The notes below the pieces were generated by a model. That model made no database searches, was not told the DNA's origin, and saw nothing but the letters and a program-made list of their open reading frames with translations. DNA of 64,000 bases from Geminicoccaceae bacterium. Its GTDB lineage: Bacteria > Pseudomonadota > Alphaproteobacteria > Geminicoccales > Geminicoccaceae. The DNA lies in assembly GCA_028279345.1 (NCBI GenBank), contig JANQNY010000006.1:124001-188000 (forward strand), written 5' to 3'. The number at the start of each line of letters is the position of its first letter. Positions within the stretch are counted from its first letter, which is position 1. This document shows, in pieces, positions 1 through 9,869 of this stretch. Position numbers and translations under genes: made by a program.

Positions 1-432
1 GAGCGACCATTTCGGGTTGAAGCCCATGCCGAGCATCCCGATGCCGGCGGGCTCGGTGATCGCCTTCACCTCCTGGAGATGCCGGTTCGCCTCGGTGCAG
101 GTGTCATGCAGCGTCGCGAGCGGCGCCCCGGACAGCTCGAACTGGCCGCCCGGCTCGAGGGTGATGCTGGCGCGCTCTCGGGTCAGCGCCACCGGCAGTT
201 CGGCCTCGCGGACGATCTGCCAGTCGAAGCGATCGGCGAACCGCTCGAGGAGCCACCGGATACCGCCCGAACCCTCATAGTCGAGCGGCCGCAGGTCATC
301 GCGGTGGTAGACGAACTTCTCGTGCTCCGTGCCGATGCGAAACGCGGCCCGAGCCTTCTCGCCGGCCGCCAGGTGTCCGACCAGCTCGGCCTTGCTCTCG
401 ATGGGGCGTTCGCCGCCGGCTTCTGTGGCCAC
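1..432 (-). CDS. gshA: Glutamate-cysteine ligase (GCS2/plant-type), N-terminal part
   Basis: This gene enters from the left edge on the minus strand; only the first 144 codons are present. It would make gamma-glutamylcysteine, the first step of glutathione synthesis, in the cytosol. The readable N-terminus carries the family hallmarks IGTEHEKF near residue 34 and LEPGGQFELSGAPL near residues 94-107, followed by a TLHDTC/EANRHL stretch, as in the alphaproteobacterial/plant-type ligases. I chose a GTG start at 432 because a GGAGGA lies five bases upstream; there is no ATG with comparable spacing. It follows the ParA-like gene in the same direction after an 88-base gap. Family assignment is strong; the catalytic C-terminal half is outside the window. 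Confidence 0.88.
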   Translation of the reverse strand, partial: MATEAGGERPIESKAELVGHLAAGEKARAAFRIGTEHEKFVYHRDDLRPLDYEGSGGIRWLLERFADRFDWQIVREAELPVALTRERASITLEPGGQFELSGAPLATLHDTCTEANRHLQEVKAITEPAGIGMLGMGFNPKWSL

Positions 433-520
433 CGCTGTCCTCCGGGGCATGGGACGGCGTCACGCCGTCAGGGGGCGGTGCATAGTCCAGAGCGAGCGCA
501 TCGCCAAGCACACGGAGCGC

Positions 521-1150
521 TCACAGGCGCGCGCGCACGGCCTCCGCCAACGCCAGCGTCTCCGCAGCGGCTCGGCCGCGCGGCTCGGTCTCGATGACGC
601 CTGCACCACGATGCATGCTCTGCGCGAAGGCGCTCCGGTTGCCGAGGCCGACGGGAAGCGACCCATGCCCGCGCTCAGCCAGCGCCGTCACCGCCTCGTC
701 GATGATTCGCCCACGGGGCGGCACGCGATTCCAGACGACGGCGGCCGGCCGCCGCTCCGCTTCGGCTAGCTCGATGGTGGCGCCACTCGCCCAGACGTCG
801 AGCAGGCTCGGTTGGCACGGCACGAGCACGAGCGAGGCGGCGCGGATCGCCGTCCGCGATTCGGTCGCCGCATGCGGCGGGCTGTCCACCACGACCACGT
901 CGTGCGCACGAACGAGCTGATCGATGGCGAGCTTCAGCTTCCAGCCCTGCGCGACCTCGATGGTCACCGGCCATCGACGATCGGCCTCGCCGCGTAGCGC
1001 GCCCCATGACGCCAAGGTGCCTTGCGGGTCGATGTCCAGGCAGGCCACCCGCAATCCTTCTTGGGCGAGCGTGACCGCGAGCTGAGCAACCATCGTGGTC
1101 TTGCCGCAGCCGCCCTTCTGCTGGGCGACGGTAACGACGGCGGCGCTCAT
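521..1150 (-). CDS. ParA/MinD-like P-loop ATPase (orphan)
   Basis: 209 residues. The N-terminus has the deviant Walker A motif KGGCGKTT (residues 12-19) and a Walker B-like CLDIDPQG, typical of ParA/MinD/Soj ATPases that act as ATP-dependent dimers positioning DNA or protein cargo. A DSPPHA motif after the central strands fits the switch II region. It is short for a chromosomal ParA (about 250-290 aa), lacks an N-terminal HTH and has no parB beside it, so it is an orphan family member. Similar short proteins occur as VirC1/ParA-like ATPases. Cargo cannot be deduced. It lies just upstream of the glutamate-cysteine ligase and is divergent from the small exported protein at 1305. Confidence 0.85.
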   Translation of the reverse strand: MSAAVVTVAQQKGGCGKTTMVAQLAVTLAQEGLRVACLDIDPQGTLASWGALRGEADRRWPVTIEVAQGWKLKLAIDQLVRAHDVVVVDSPPHAATESRTAIRAASLVLVPCQPSLLDVWASGATIELAEAERRPAAVVWNRVPPRGRIIDEAVTALAERGHGSLPVGLGNRSAFAQSMHRGAGVIETEPRGRAAAETLALAEAVRARL

Positions 1151-1212
1151 CGAGCAGTGGCCTCAAGGTGCGGCGTGGTGGTGACGGGGAGTACGAACGA
1201 CACGAGCATGAT

Positions 1213-1248
1213 GAAGTCCCATTAGCTTAACCGCTCCTTTAGGACTTC
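1213..1248. repeat. 7-bp inverted repeat in divergent intergenic region
   Basis: GAAGTCC at 1213-1219 is mirrored by GGACTTC at 1242-1248, with a 22-base AT-richer loop. It sits between the ParA-like gene and the divergent exported protein, so it could be an operator or a hairpin in the leader. No known regulator motif was recognised. Confidence 0.3.
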
Positions 1249-1304
1249 GTGCGCAACTGGTCGAGCCGGGTACTGGACCCGACGTGTGAGCTTTAGAGGT
1301 CGCC

Positions 1305-1667
1305 ATGCGCCGAACCATGATCGTCGTCCTCTTCGGCCTCTCGGCCGCTCTCAGCCTCCCTGCCTCCGCCGAGGACGGCAAGCGCGCGCCGGAAGGGATC
1401 GCGTGCGGCAAGCACGCCGCCTTGGTTGCCGCACTCTCCGAACGCTACGAGGAGCGGCAAGTGTCGCTGGGCCTGCAAAACAACGGACGACTGTTCGAGC
1501 TCTACGCTTCGGGCAAGACCGGCACGTGGACGGTCTTGTCGACGCGCACGGACGGCACGAGCTGCATCCTCGCGGTAGGGCGCCATTACGAGCAGCGAGA
1601 TCCGTCGACGACGCCCGATTCCACCGCCGACGACCCGCATCAAAACCAGCAGGGCACGGCCAGCTGA
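1305..1667 (+). CDS. Small exported hypothetical protein
   Basis: 120 residues. A cleavable Sec signal peptide is clear: basic MRRT, a hydrophobic stretch to about residue 18, then a SLPASAED-type cleavage region near residue 22. The mature part has two cysteines, one in an IACGKH context and one in a TDGTSCILAVG context; they could form a disulfide. The W-T-V-L-S-T-R-T-D-G-T-S-C ending resembles a family of small periplasmic proteins common in alphaproteobacteria with no assigned function. Start at 1305 has a weak AGAGG upstream. The tail after residue 105 is polar and low in complexity. Function unknown. Confidence 0.7.
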   Translation: MRRTMIVVLFGLSAALSLPASAEDGKRAPEGIACGKHAALVAALSERYEERQVSLGLQNNGRLFELYASGKTGTWTVLSTRTDGTSCILAVGRHYEQRDPSTTPDSTADDPHQNQQGTAS

Positions 1668-1713
1668 CCGCCAACGGCGACGCGGCAGTCAATAGGTCTG
1701 GCGCTGCTTCGAG

Positions 1714-1974
1714 CTACACGCGCTCCAGCTCGCGTGGGGCGCTCTGGGGCGCCCGGGCGTCAACCACGAGATCAACCAACTCCTTCGGCAACGGCGGCAG
1801 ACCGTCGTCACCTGGCAGCGGGGTAGGCACCGGCTTCGGTAGCGCGCTACCGCCGTCATTGCCGCCCCGTCGGGATCGCCTGACGGCATAGAGCTGCTGC
1901 ACAGCCAGCGCCATCGGCGCGCCAAAAGACAGCACCATGTTGATGATCGTGAAGGTGTCGGTATCAAGCAGCAT
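1714..1974 (-). CDS. Small membrane-anchored hypothetical protein
   Basis: 86 residues from ATG at 1974, chosen because GGAG lies five bases upstream; a longer reading frame from 2031 has no such signal. Residues 6-27 form one hydrophobic segment (TFTIINMVLSFGAPMALAVQ), followed by a basic RRSRRGG and a proline-rich cytoplasmic-looking tail containing PPLPKELVDLVVDARAP. This layout, single N-terminal helix plus Pro-rich tail, is frequent among short uncharacterised alphaproteobacterial proteins. It is convergent with the exported protein ending at 1667. No function can be proposed. Confidence 0.5.
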   Translation of the reverse strand: MLLDTDTFTIINMVLSFGAPMALAVQQLYAVRRSRRGGNDGGSALPKPVPTPLPGDDGLPPLPKELVDLVVDARAPQSAPRELERV

Positions 1975-2150
1975 CAGCGCTCCGGCGTCTCGACCCGTGC
2001 TCGATGTTCTCAGGTAACGTCGACAACGCAAGGCCCAATCGCGACCGACCGAAGGTCGCAGGTTCGCTCCGTCGCCGGCCGAGGCGCCACGTTCACCTGA
2101 CCTTCAAACGCGGGCTGGCAAGACGACTTCGACTTTCGGAGAATTTCAAC

Positions 2151-2750
2151 ATGCAGACGCGGCGTTCGCTCCTCGCTCTCTTCGGTTCGGTCGCATTCGC
2201 GGGACCGGTCGCTGCCGAACTACCGCCAAACGTCGTTGGGCACGTGCAAAACTATCTGAATGGCGTGCGCACCCTTCGTGCGCGTTTCACGCAGATCGAC
2301 GATGCCAGCCGGATCGCGCGCGGCCGCGTCTACATCCAGCGACCAGGACGGCTCAGGTTCGAATACGACCCACCGGAGCAGCTCCTGCTCGTCGCCACCG
2401 ATTGGCGGCTCATCATGTACGACGGTGAAACCGATCAGACGACGACATTGCCGGTTGATCGCACGCCCTTGGGCGTGCTCCTCGATGATCCGATCCGGCT
2501 AACCGGCGAGGTCACGATCCGCAGCATCGCGGAGGTCGATGATCAGCTTGAGCTTACGGTCTTCAAGACGGCAGAGCCTGGGCTTGGGACGCTCGAACTG
2601 TACTTCGATTTGCGCCCGATGGCGCTTCGGCGCTGGCGGGTGCGTGACGCGCAGGGCAAGACCACCGAGATCTTGCTCGAGGACGTCGAGACCAACATCG
2701 AGCTGCGGCGTGACCTCTTCATGCCGGAGAGCATGCTCCGACGTGGCTAG
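2151..2750 (+). CDS. lolA: Outer-membrane lipoprotein carrier LolA
   Basis: 199 residues. LolA is the periplasmic chaperone that receives lipoproteins from LolCDE and hands them to the outer membrane. A Sec signal peptide ends around the VAA-E junction near residue 22. The mature protein shows the LolA fold signature: YLNGVRTLRARFTQ near the start, GRVYIQRPGRLRFEYDPP, a LLLVATDWRLIMYD strand, and a DPIRLTG segment. ATG at 2151 is preferred over in-frame codons from 2004 because it begins exactly at the signal peptide. Length matches the family (about 200 aa). The lipoprotein gene follows about 100 bases downstream. Confidence 0.9.
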   Translation: MQTRRSLLALFGSVAFAGPVAAELPPNVVGHVQNYLNGVRTLRARFTQIDDASRIARGRVYIQRPGRLRFEYDPPEQLLLVATDWRLIMYDGETDQTTTLPVDRTPLGVLLDDPIRLTGEVTIRSIAEVDDQLELTVFKTAEPGLGTLELYFDLRPMALRRWRVRDAQGKTTEILLEDVETNIELRRDLFMPESMLRRG

Positions 2751-2855
2751 AGCGCTGTCCACGTTCCTTGGACGACCTGCGATCGCTCGTACCCGCTTGA
2801 TGGCATCGCGCGTCCTTGGGAGGCAACCTGGGCCCGAGCTTGACGTCGTGCGGAC

Positions 2856-3437
2856 GTGAACGCGAAGGGCCACAGCCATAAGCTGCGGGCGCTGGTGACC
2901 GTGGTCGCGGCCATCGTTCTCAGCGGCTGTGCGGCGAGCGGGCCACTGGTCGAGCCGGTGGTGGGCACATCGCCGCGCGACGCGCGGATCGCGCTCGAAC
3001 TCGCCGCGCGCAGCGGCCCGGTGTCGGGACGCGTCGAAGGCCTTCCCGACGGGCCGGACACGGCGACGACGGAACAGGCGATCCTGGCCGTGATGGGCGA
3101 TGCGGTTGAGGCACTCTCAGTGGGCTTCACCACCACCGCTCCGGCCGATGGCGCCCCGATCCTGGTCGTGACCTTGGGTGCGCTCCCCGGCGCCAACCCC
3201 TGCCTCACGCCGCCCGCGTTTGGCGAGCCGACCCTGGTCGCTGCGGCGTTCTGTGCGAACGATCAGCCGATCGGCGCCGTCTTCGGTACGGCCGAAGGCG
3301 AGGACGATGCCGCCCGCACCCGCCTCTACCGGCGCCTTGCCCGCACGCTTTTTCCGAACCTCTACGCCGAGCGCTACGGTATCGGCTACGGCCTCGAGTC
3401 CCTCGGTTTGCCGACCGGCGGCGCCGAAACCTTCTGA
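2856..3437 (+). CDS. Putative lipoprotein, function unknown
   Basis: 193 residues from a GTG start. The N-terminus has a basic segment, a hydrophobic helix and a lipobox VLSGC with the lipidated cysteine at residue 25, so it should be an anchored lipoprotein. The rest alternates small hydrophobic and acidic residues with two further cysteines (ANPCLTPP and AFCANDQ), perhaps a disulfide. No catalytic motif or known family was recognised. It follows lolA in the same direction, though nothing links their functions beyond proximity. Confidence 0.65.
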   Translation: MNAKGHSHKLRALVTVVAAIVLSGCAASGPLVEPVVGTSPRDARIALELAARSGPVSGRVEGLPDGPDTATTEQAILAVMGDAVEALSVGFTTTAPADGAPILVVTLGALPGANPCLTPPAFGEPTLVAAAFCANDQPIGAVFGTAEGEDDAARTRLYRRLARTLFPNLYAERYGIGYGLESLGLPTGGAETF

Positions 3438-3561
3438 GCGGTCCGAGCGCTCGGTTGGCGGCAGCTCGGCCTCGCCTCCTCCCCAAGCCCCCGCCGCTCG
3501 AATGGGACCAACGTGGAGGCGCACCCTTTATCGCGCGGGCCGCGTCGGGTAGGAGGAACGC

Positions 3562-3753
3562 ATGAACACGCTCGGATACCTGACCGTCGCCGCGATGCTG
3601 GTTACGGCGGTCATCCTCGTCGTCGGCATGGTGGGCTTCTATCGCGGCGGCGAGTTCAACGAACGGTACGGCAACATCATGATGCGCGCGCGTGTGATCA
3701 GCCAAGGGGTGACTGTGGTGCTGCTCGTCTTGTTTCTCCTGAGCCAGGCTTGA
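3562..3753 (+). CDS. HIG1-type twin transmembrane small protein
   Basis: 63 residues, two membrane helices (about 5-27 and 45-62) joined by a short loop carrying the HIG1-like pattern N-x-x-M-x-x-R-V-x-x-Q (NIMMRARVISQG). HIG1-domain proteins assist respiratory complexes, chiefly cytochrome oxidase, in mitochondria and some alphaproteobacteria. A GGAGGAA ribosome site lies just upstream of ATG 3562. The gene stops four bases before the cobalamin adenosyltransferase start, and this same pairing is common in alphaproteobacteria. Family assignment is good; a direct role in respiratory complex assembly here is inference. Confidence 0.8.
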   Translation: MNTLGYLTVAAMLVTAVILVVGMVGFYRGGEFNERYGNIMMRARVISQGVTVVLLVLFLLSQA

Positions 3754-3757
3754 GCCG

Positions 3758-4318
3758 ATGGTGGTGCTCAACCGGATCTACACGAAGGGCGGCGACGAGG
3801 GGAAAACCTCGCTCGGCGACGGCAGCCGCGTCTTGAAGCACGACCTCCGCGTCGAGAGCTACGGCACCGTCGACGAGGCCAACGCCGCGATCGGCCTCGC
3901 GCGCCTGCACGTCGAGGGTGATGCCGACGCCATGCTGGCACGTGTGCAGAACGACCTCTTCGACCTCGGCGCCGACCTGTGCCGACCCGAAGGCGACGAA
4001 GCGGCGCCCGGCCTTCGCGTGACGCCTTCGCAGGTCGAACGGCTAGAGCGCGAGATCGACGCGATGAACGACGAGCTCGAGCCGCTCACGTCCTTCATCC
4101 TGCCCGGCGGCACGACGGTCTCGGCGCATCTCCATCACGCGCGCACCGTGACGCGTCGCGCCGAGCGGCTTGTGGTGGACCTCGCCGGCCGCGAGCGGGT
4201 CTCGCCGACCGCGATCCACTACCTCAACCGCCTCTCGGACCACCTCTTCGTCGCCGCGCGCTACCTCAACGACCGCGGTCGCGCCGACGTCCTGTGGGTC
4301 CCCGGAGCGAACCGGTGA
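3758..4318 (+). CDS. Cob(I)alamin adenosyltransferase, PduO/MMAB type
   Basis: 186 residues. It transfers the adenosyl group from ATP to cob(I)alamin to form coenzyme B12. The N-terminal ATP-binding loop is seen as YTKGGDEGKTSLGDG (residues 8-22). The conserved ESYGTVDEANAAIG (about 34-47) and the RTVTRRAERLV helix containing the catalytic arginine region are present, as is the C-terminal LNRLSDHLFVAAR signature. Length and layout match single-domain PduO-type trimers rather than CobA/CobO. It is the second gene of a set with the HIG1 protein and precedes etfBA; a partner adenosylcobalamin enzyme (e.g. methylmalonyl-CoA mutase) is not in the window. Confidence 0.93.
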   Translation: MVVLNRIYTKGGDEGKTSLGDGSRVLKHDLRVESYGTVDEANAAIGLARLHVEGDADAMLARVQNDLFDLGADLCRPEGDEAAPGLRVTPSQVERLEREIDAMNDELEPLTSFILPGGTTVSAHLHHARTVTRRAERLVVDLAGRERVSPTAIHYLNRLSDHLFVAARYLNDRGRADVLWVPGANR

Positions 4319-4425
4319 GCGCGACGGGCCGCAGAATTGACAAGCCGACGAGCAGAAGGCTATCGCGCAGTGCAACATAGCGCCAAGACGAACAGGCCCG
4401 CCGCACGCGGGTGGGAGCGGTACGC

Positions 4426-5187
4426 ATGAAACTCCTCGTCCCGATCAAGCGGGTGGTCGACTACAACGTGCGGGTGCGCGTGAAGGCGGACGGCAGCGGT
4501 GTCGACACCAGCAACGTCAAGATGTCGATGAACCCCTTCGACGAGATCGCCGTCGAGGAGGCGATCCGCCTCAAGGAGAAGGGTACGGCGAGCGAGATCG
4601 TCGCCGTGAGCATTGGCGAGGCCAAGGCGCAGGAGACACTCCGGACCGCGATGGCGATGGGTGCCGATCGCTCGATCCACGTGGCGACGAGCGCTGCTAC
4701 GGACACGGAGCTGCAACCTCTCGAAGTCGCCAAGCTGCTGAAGGCCGTCGTCGAGCGGGAGAACCCGGACCTCGTTCTCATGGGCAAACAGGCGATCGAC
4801 GACGACAGCAACCAGACCGCGCAGATGCTCGCAGCGCTGCTCGGCTGGCCCCAGGGCACCTTCGCCTCGAAGATCGAGCCAAGCGAGGGCGGTTTGAACG
4901 TGACCCGCGAGGTGGACGCCGGACTCGAGACGGTGGCGCTCAAGCTGCCGGCCATCGTCAGCGTGGACCTGCGCCTCAATGAGCCGCGCTATGCATCGCT
5001 GCCGAACATCATGAAGGCGAAGAAGAAGCCGATCGACCAGCTCACGCCCGAGGAGCTGGGCGTCGATACGGCGCCGCGGCTGACCTACGTCAAGGTCGAG
5101 GAACCGCCGAAGCGCGAGGCAGGCATCCGCGTCGACGACGTGCCGACGCTGGTGGAGAAGCTGAAGTCCGAAGCGGGGGTGATGTGA
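4426..5187 (+). CDS. etfB: Electron transfer flavoprotein, beta subunit
   Basis: 253 residues. EtfB binds AMP and, with EtfA, carries electrons from acyl-CoA dehydrogenases to ETF-ubiquinone oxidoreductase. The start [15 protein letters not shown], the [12 protein letters not shown] motif near residue 39, [16 protein letters not shown] near residue 115 and the recognition-loop-like [20 protein letters not shown] near residue 180 are all diagnostic. ATG 4426 was chosen over a codon 15 bases earlier because the family begins at MKLL. Its TGA overlaps the ATG of etfA by one base (TGATG), so the two are translationally coupled. Confidence 0.96.
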   Translation: MKLLVPIKRVVDYNVRVRVKADGSGVDTSNVKMSMNPFDEIAVEEAIRLKEKGTASEIVAVSIGEAKAQETLRTAMAMGADRSIHVATSAATDTELQPLEVAKLLKAVVERENPDLVLMGKQAIDDDSNQTAQMLAALLGWPQGTFASKIEPSEGGLNVTREVDAGLETVALKLPAIVSVDLRLNEPRYASLPNIMKAKKKPIDQLTPEELGVDTAPRLTYVKVEEPPKREAGIRVDDVPTLVEKLKSEAGVM

Positions 5188-6125
5188 TGGCTCAGATCCT
5201 CGTCGTCGCGGAGCATGACAACCAGACGCTCGCTAAGGCAACGCTGCATGCGGTGACGGCGGCGCAGGCCTTGGGCGACGTGACCTTGCTGGTGGCTGGC
5301 TCGGGCGCGGGCAGCGTCGCCGAAGCGGCGGCCGCGGTCGGCGGCGTCGCGAAAGTGGTGCACGTCGACGACGCGCTCTACGAGAACGCGGTCGCCGAGG
5401 ACCTGGCAGCGCTCGTGGTCGCCATGGCCGACGGCTATGAGGGCTTCGTTGCCGGGTCCTCCTCGTTCGGCAAGAACGTGATGCCGCGTATCGCGGCGCT
5501 CCTGGACATCGCCCAGATCTCCGACATCGTCGAAGTGCTCGACGCGAAGCGGTTCAAGCGGTTCATCTACGCGGGCAATGCGCTCGCGACGGTTGAGACG
5601 CGCGATCCAAAGGTGGTGCTGACGGTGCGGACGACAGCCTTTCCCGCGGCGCCGGCCGAGGGCGGCAGCGCCAGCGTCGAGACGATCCAGGCGCTTGCGC
5701 CCACCGACCTCGCGAAGTTCGTCGGTCGCGACGTCTCTGAGTCCGAGCGCCCTGACCTCACCTCGGCGCGCGTGGTCGTCTCCGGCGGTCGTGGGATGGG
5801 CTCGGGCGAGAACTTCGCCATCCTCGAAGCGCTCGCCGACCAGCTCGGCGCCGCCGTCGGCGCGTCGCGTGCGGCGGTCGACGCGGGCTTCGTCCCCAAC
5901 GAGTACCAAGTCGGGCAGACCGGCAAGATCGTGGCGCCCGAGCTCTACATCGCGGTCGGCATCTCCGGCGCCATCCAACACCTCGCCGGGATGAAGGACA
6001 GCAAGGTCATCGTGGCGATCAACAAGGATGAAGAGGCACCGATCTTCCAGGTCGCCGATTACGGCTTGGTGGGGGACCTTTTCCAGCTGGTCCCGGAGCT
6101 GACGGAAGCTGTTAAGCGGCCGTAA
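5187..6125 (+). CDS. etfA: Electron transfer flavoprotein, alpha subunit
   Basis: 312 residues. The C-terminal half holds the FAD-binding signature: [46 protein letters not shown] and [17 protein letters not shown], all intact. The N-terminal domain I starts [13 protein letters not shown]. With EtfB it forms the heterodimer feeding beta-oxidation electrons into ubiquinone. Start is ATG 5187, overlapping the etfB stop. The next gene, 28 bases on, is a 3-hydroxyacyl-CoA dehydrogenase, giving an acyl-CoA oxidation cluster. Confidence 0.96.
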   Translation: MAQILVVAEHDNQTLAKATLHAVTAAQALGDVTLLVAGSGAGSVAEAAAAVGGVAKVVHVDDALYENAVAEDLAALVVAMADGYEGFVAGSSSFGKNVMPRIAALLDIAQISDIVEVLDAKRFKRFIYAGNALATVETRDPKVVLTVRTTAFPAAPAEGGSASVETIQALAPTDLAKFVGRDVSESERPDLTSARVVVSGGRGMGSGENFAILEALADQLGAAVGASRAAVDAGFVPNEYQVGQTGKIVAPELYIAVGISGAIQHLAGMKDSKVIVAINKDEEAPIFQVADYGLVGDLFQLVPELTEAVKRP

Positions 6126-6152
6126 GCCGCCCGAGCCACGAAGGACGTAGAG

Positions 6153-7064
<912 letters not shown>

Positions 7065-7131
7065 CGCGGCCCTCGCCTCAGCCGCCGAGCGCGCTAGCTC
7101 CCGTAGTCGAGACCGACGCCGGGAGCTCGTC

Positions 7132-7551
7132 ATGCGCATGCTCGTGCTTGCCATTGCCCTCCTCGCCGCGCCCTGGGAGGCCATGGCGGGGCCCGTCGGC
7201 GAGGCGGACGACGCGGCCATCCGCACCGTCGTAGAGGCGCAGCTCCAAGCGTTCCAGAATGACGACGCCTCCGCCGCGTTCGCCAAGGCCTCGCCAACTA
7301 TCCAGCAGCTGTTCCGCACGCCTGAGGGCTTCATGGCCATGGTGCGGCATGGCTATGCGTCGGTCTATCGCCCGCAGATGGTCGAGCTATTGGACATCGT
7401 CACCTTCCGCGGACAACCCACGCTTCGGGTCTATGTCGTCGGGCCCGACGGCCGCGCCGCGATCGCCAACTATCTCATGCAGCAACAGCCCGACGGCTCG
7501 TGGCGCATCAATGGCTGCGTCATGGAAGAGCTGCCGGAGGTCGCCGCCTGA
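7132..7551 (+). CDS. DUF4864 exported protein
   Basis: 139 residues with a short Sec signal peptide ending after AMA near residue 20. The mature part matches the DUF4864 pattern: AIRTVVEAQLQAF near the start, FAKASPTIQQLF, a MVRHGYASVYRP motif and a C-terminal DGSWRINGCVMEE. The fold is likely SnoaL/NTF2-like (alpha+beta cone), but no catalytic activity is known. It lies 67 bases after the dehydrogenase on the same strand and is convergent with pqiC, 18 bases away. Confidence 0.8.
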   Translation: MRMLVLAIALLAAPWEAMAGPVGEADDAAIRTVVEAQLQAFQNDDASAAFAKASPTIQQLFRTPEGFMAMVRHGYASVYRPQMVELLDIVTFRGQPTLRVYVVGPDGRAAIANYLMQQQPDGSWRINGCVMEELPEVAA

Positions 7552-7569
7552 GGCGCGCCAGCTCTCGGC

Positions 7570-8154
7570 TCAGGCGGAACGGATGGCGGCTGCGAGCTCG
7601 GCGGTCATCGCCGTGAGCGCGCGGTTGAGCGCGGCCACGGCCGGATCGAGGTCGTCACCGGGTGTGAAGCCTTGGCGCTGCTCGATGCGACCGCTGGCGA
7701 GCAGCCGGTCGGCGCGGTTAAACAGCCGCCATAGCGCCGTCACCTCGACCTCCCCCGCAGCTGTCATGTCGAGCGCTACGATTTCCAACTCGACGACGCG
7801 ATCGAGATCGACGAACCGCCTTGCAGGCAAGACGTAGACTTGGTCAAGGCCGAGGTGGGCGGCGAGATCTTCGGCGGTGACCAGCGTGATCATCTGGTCG
7901 AGCGGCGCCGCCCAGGCATCCGTCGCTGTCACGTCGAGCGCATTGCCCTCCTCCGCCAAAACGATCTCGCCGCGCTCGCTCGCGGGCGGGATGCTGACAA
8001 GCTCGAGCCCGACCAGCGAAGAACCAGCCGGCGCCGCCGACGGAGGCGGCGGTCCCTGGGGCACGAGCCGGTAGTAGTCGGTGGGCTCGCTCTGCAGGCA
8101 GGCGCTCAGGGTGACCAGCACGAGCATGGCCGAAACGCGGCGCAAGCGTGTCAT
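7570..8154 (-). CDS. pqiC: PqiC-like ABC/MCE-associated outer-membrane lipoprotein
   Basis: 194 residues. The signal ends at the lipobox TLSAC (cysteine 19), so it is a lipoprotein. Sequence features of the PqiC/YmbA (ABC-type transport auxiliary lipoprotein) family follow: a YYRLVP start to the mature domain, LVGLELVSIPPASERGEIV, a WAAPLDQMI segment and a C-terminal helical LDPAVAALNRALTAMTAEL. In the family it docks the PqiB tunnel at the outer membrane. Its ATG shares one base with the pqiB stop. The set pqiA-pqiB-pqiC in that order matches the intermembrane lipid-transport operon of enterobacteria. Confidence 0.88.
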   Translation of the reverse strand: MTRLRRVSAMLVLVTLSACLQSEPTDYYRLVPQGPPPPSAAPAGSSLVGLELVSIPPASERGEIVLAEEGNALDVTATDAWAAPLDQMITLVTAEDLAAHLGLDQVYVLPARRFVDLDRVVELEIVALDMTAAGEVEVTALWRLFNRADRLLASGRIEQRQGFTPGDDLDPAVAALNRALTAMTAELAAAIRSA

Positions 8155-9869
8155 CAGCGGCTTCCCCGGCGGCCTTGAATGAGCGCTTCCGGGTTGCGCT
8201 CGAGGAACTCGACGAGACCACGGATGGCGCGCGCTGTGGCACGAAGCTCGGCCATCAGGGCCTCCGCCTCGAAGGTCGCACGACCAGCGCCGGCCACGAC
8301 GCCCTCGGCCGTGGCAAAGGCACCGCTGGCGCTCTCGAGCGTGCTTCTGGCGTCACGCATGAGCGGCTCCGAATCGCGCTCCACCCGTTCGGCCAACCGT
8401 TGCACCGAAACCGCCGTCGCGCGCAGCGCCCGCAGGGCTTCCGGCAGGTCCGGCGAAGCGAGCAGGGCCTGGGCCGTCTCGATCAAGCTGCTCAGGTCTT
8501 CACCGATGACGTCGAGCGGTAGGCTCTGGAGGTTGGTGAGGACACCCTGGACCGAAGCTTCGAGCTGGGCGAGCGTGGACGGCACCGTCGGAATGACCGC
8601 GATCCCGTCTTCAGTAACGAGCTCCGCCGAAGGGGCGTTGGAGACGAAGTCGAGCTGCACCTCGAGGGCCCCGGTGATGATGTTCGTCGACGCGAGCCTC
8701 GCGCGCATGCCGCGTTCCAAGAGCATCGCAGCGCGTTCGGTGGCGCTCAACGCACCGACGCCGCCGCCATGAAGCTCGATCACCATGTCGAACAGATCGG
8801 CGCGCACCGGAAGGCTCAGCTCGGCGTTGTCGAGATCGACTTCGAGGTCGATAGCGACCACCTCGCCTACCGTGATCCCACGGAACGTCACGGGCGCGCC
8901 GACCTCGAGCCCAGCCAACGAGTCCTCGAAATACATGACTGTCGGGATCCGGTTCCGGTCCTGGGGCTGCTCATTCGCCGCCTCTTGGTCGGCGAACAAG
9001 GTGTAGCGCGTGCAGTCCTGTGCCATCGGCACATCGCTTGCTTGCGTGCGGGTCTCCAGCGCGACACCACCACTGAGCAGGGCGCCGATCGACAAGAGTT
9101 CAACACGCACCCGTCGGCCGGTGAGGTTTAGCGCGATGCCGCTCGCGTTGAAGAACCGGCTGTTGTCCAAGACCAACGTGTCGAACGGGTCGCTCACGAA
9201 AATCTCGACGGTGAACGGGGCAGCTGTGGCGACCGCGGGCTCCTCGCATACCAGCTCCCCGTCCCTCAGCTCCGGACGTGCGTCGATCTGAAAGCCCGTC
9301 ACTTCGCCGATACGCACCTGCCGAAAGAACACGGGCGAGCCGACTTTGAGCGCACCGAGTTGCTGGGCGTCGAGGACAAAGCGTCTGCCAGGCGCGTCGC
9401 GTGGTAGGGGCGGCCGGCGCGGAAAACCCTCGAACGTGCGCGTCTCCTCCCCACTGCCGGGCTCGACGGCAATGAAGGGGCCCGACAGCAGGGTGGAAAG
9501 CCCGGTCACGCCCTCAAATCCCAGCTCTGGTTGCACGATCCAGAACCGTGTTTCGGTTCGGAGATAGCTCTCGGCCTCGGGCACCATTGCTGCCGTCACG
9601 ACGACCGTCTCGTTGTCCGGCGCGAGGCGCACGGCGGAAATCGTGCCGACGACGACATCGCGCAGCTTGATCTGGGTCTTGCCGGCGGTGATGCCGGCAG
9701 CGGTCGGAAAGGTCAGCGTGATCGTTGGCCCCCTGTTCTGGATCGTCGTCCAGACGAGCCAGGCGCCGAGTGCAACGGCCACCAGGGGGATCAGCCATAC
9801 CGCCGACACGCCGCGCGCCTTGCGCACCTCGGGTGCCGATGCTGGCGGCGATGCATCAGACTCGGTCAT
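8154..9869 (-). CDS. pqiB: PqiB-like MCE-family intermembrane transport protein
   Basis: 571 residues, similar to E. coli PqiB (about 546). One N-terminal helix (residues 25-45, GVSAVWLIPLVAVALGAWLV) anchors it in the inner membrane. Three MCE repeats can be seen, beginning GPTITLTFPTAAGI, GRRFVLDAQQLGAL and NRIPTVMYFEDSLAGLEVG, each with a G-x-x-V-x-x-I-G-E/T-V core. A long C-terminal helical/amphipathic region follows (residues about 430-560) that in PqiB forms the needle-like tunnel for lipids. ATG 9869 was chosen over an upstream codon because the segment before it overlaps pqiA more than is plausible; it still overlaps pqiA by 14 bases. Confidence 0.92.
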   Translation of the reverse strand: MTESDASPPASAPEVRKARGVSAVWLIPLVAVALGAWLVWTTIQNRGPTITLTFPTAAGITAGKTQIKLRDVVVGTISAVRLAPDNETVVVTAAMVPEAESYLRTETRFWIVQPELGFEGVTGLSTLLSGPFIAVEPGSGEETRTFEGFPRRPPLPRDAPGRRFVLDAQQLGALKVGSPVFFRQVRIGEVTGFQIDARPELRDGELVCEEPAVATAAPFTVEIFVSDPFDTLVLDNSRFFNASGIALNLTGRRVRVELLSIGALLSGGVALETRTQASDVPMAQDCTRYTLFADQEAANEQPQDRNRIPTVMYFEDSLAGLEVGAPVTFRGITVGEVVAIDLEVDLDNAELSLPVRADLFDMVIELHGGGVGALSATERAAMLLERGMRARLASTNIITGALEVQLDFVSNAPSAELVTEDGIAVIPTVPSTLAQLEASVQGVLTNLQSLPLDVIGEDLSSLIETAQALLASPDLPEALRALRATAVSVQRLAERVERDSEPLMRDARSTLESASGAFATAEGVVAGAGRATFEAEALMAELRATARAIRGLVEFLERNPEALIQGRRGSR

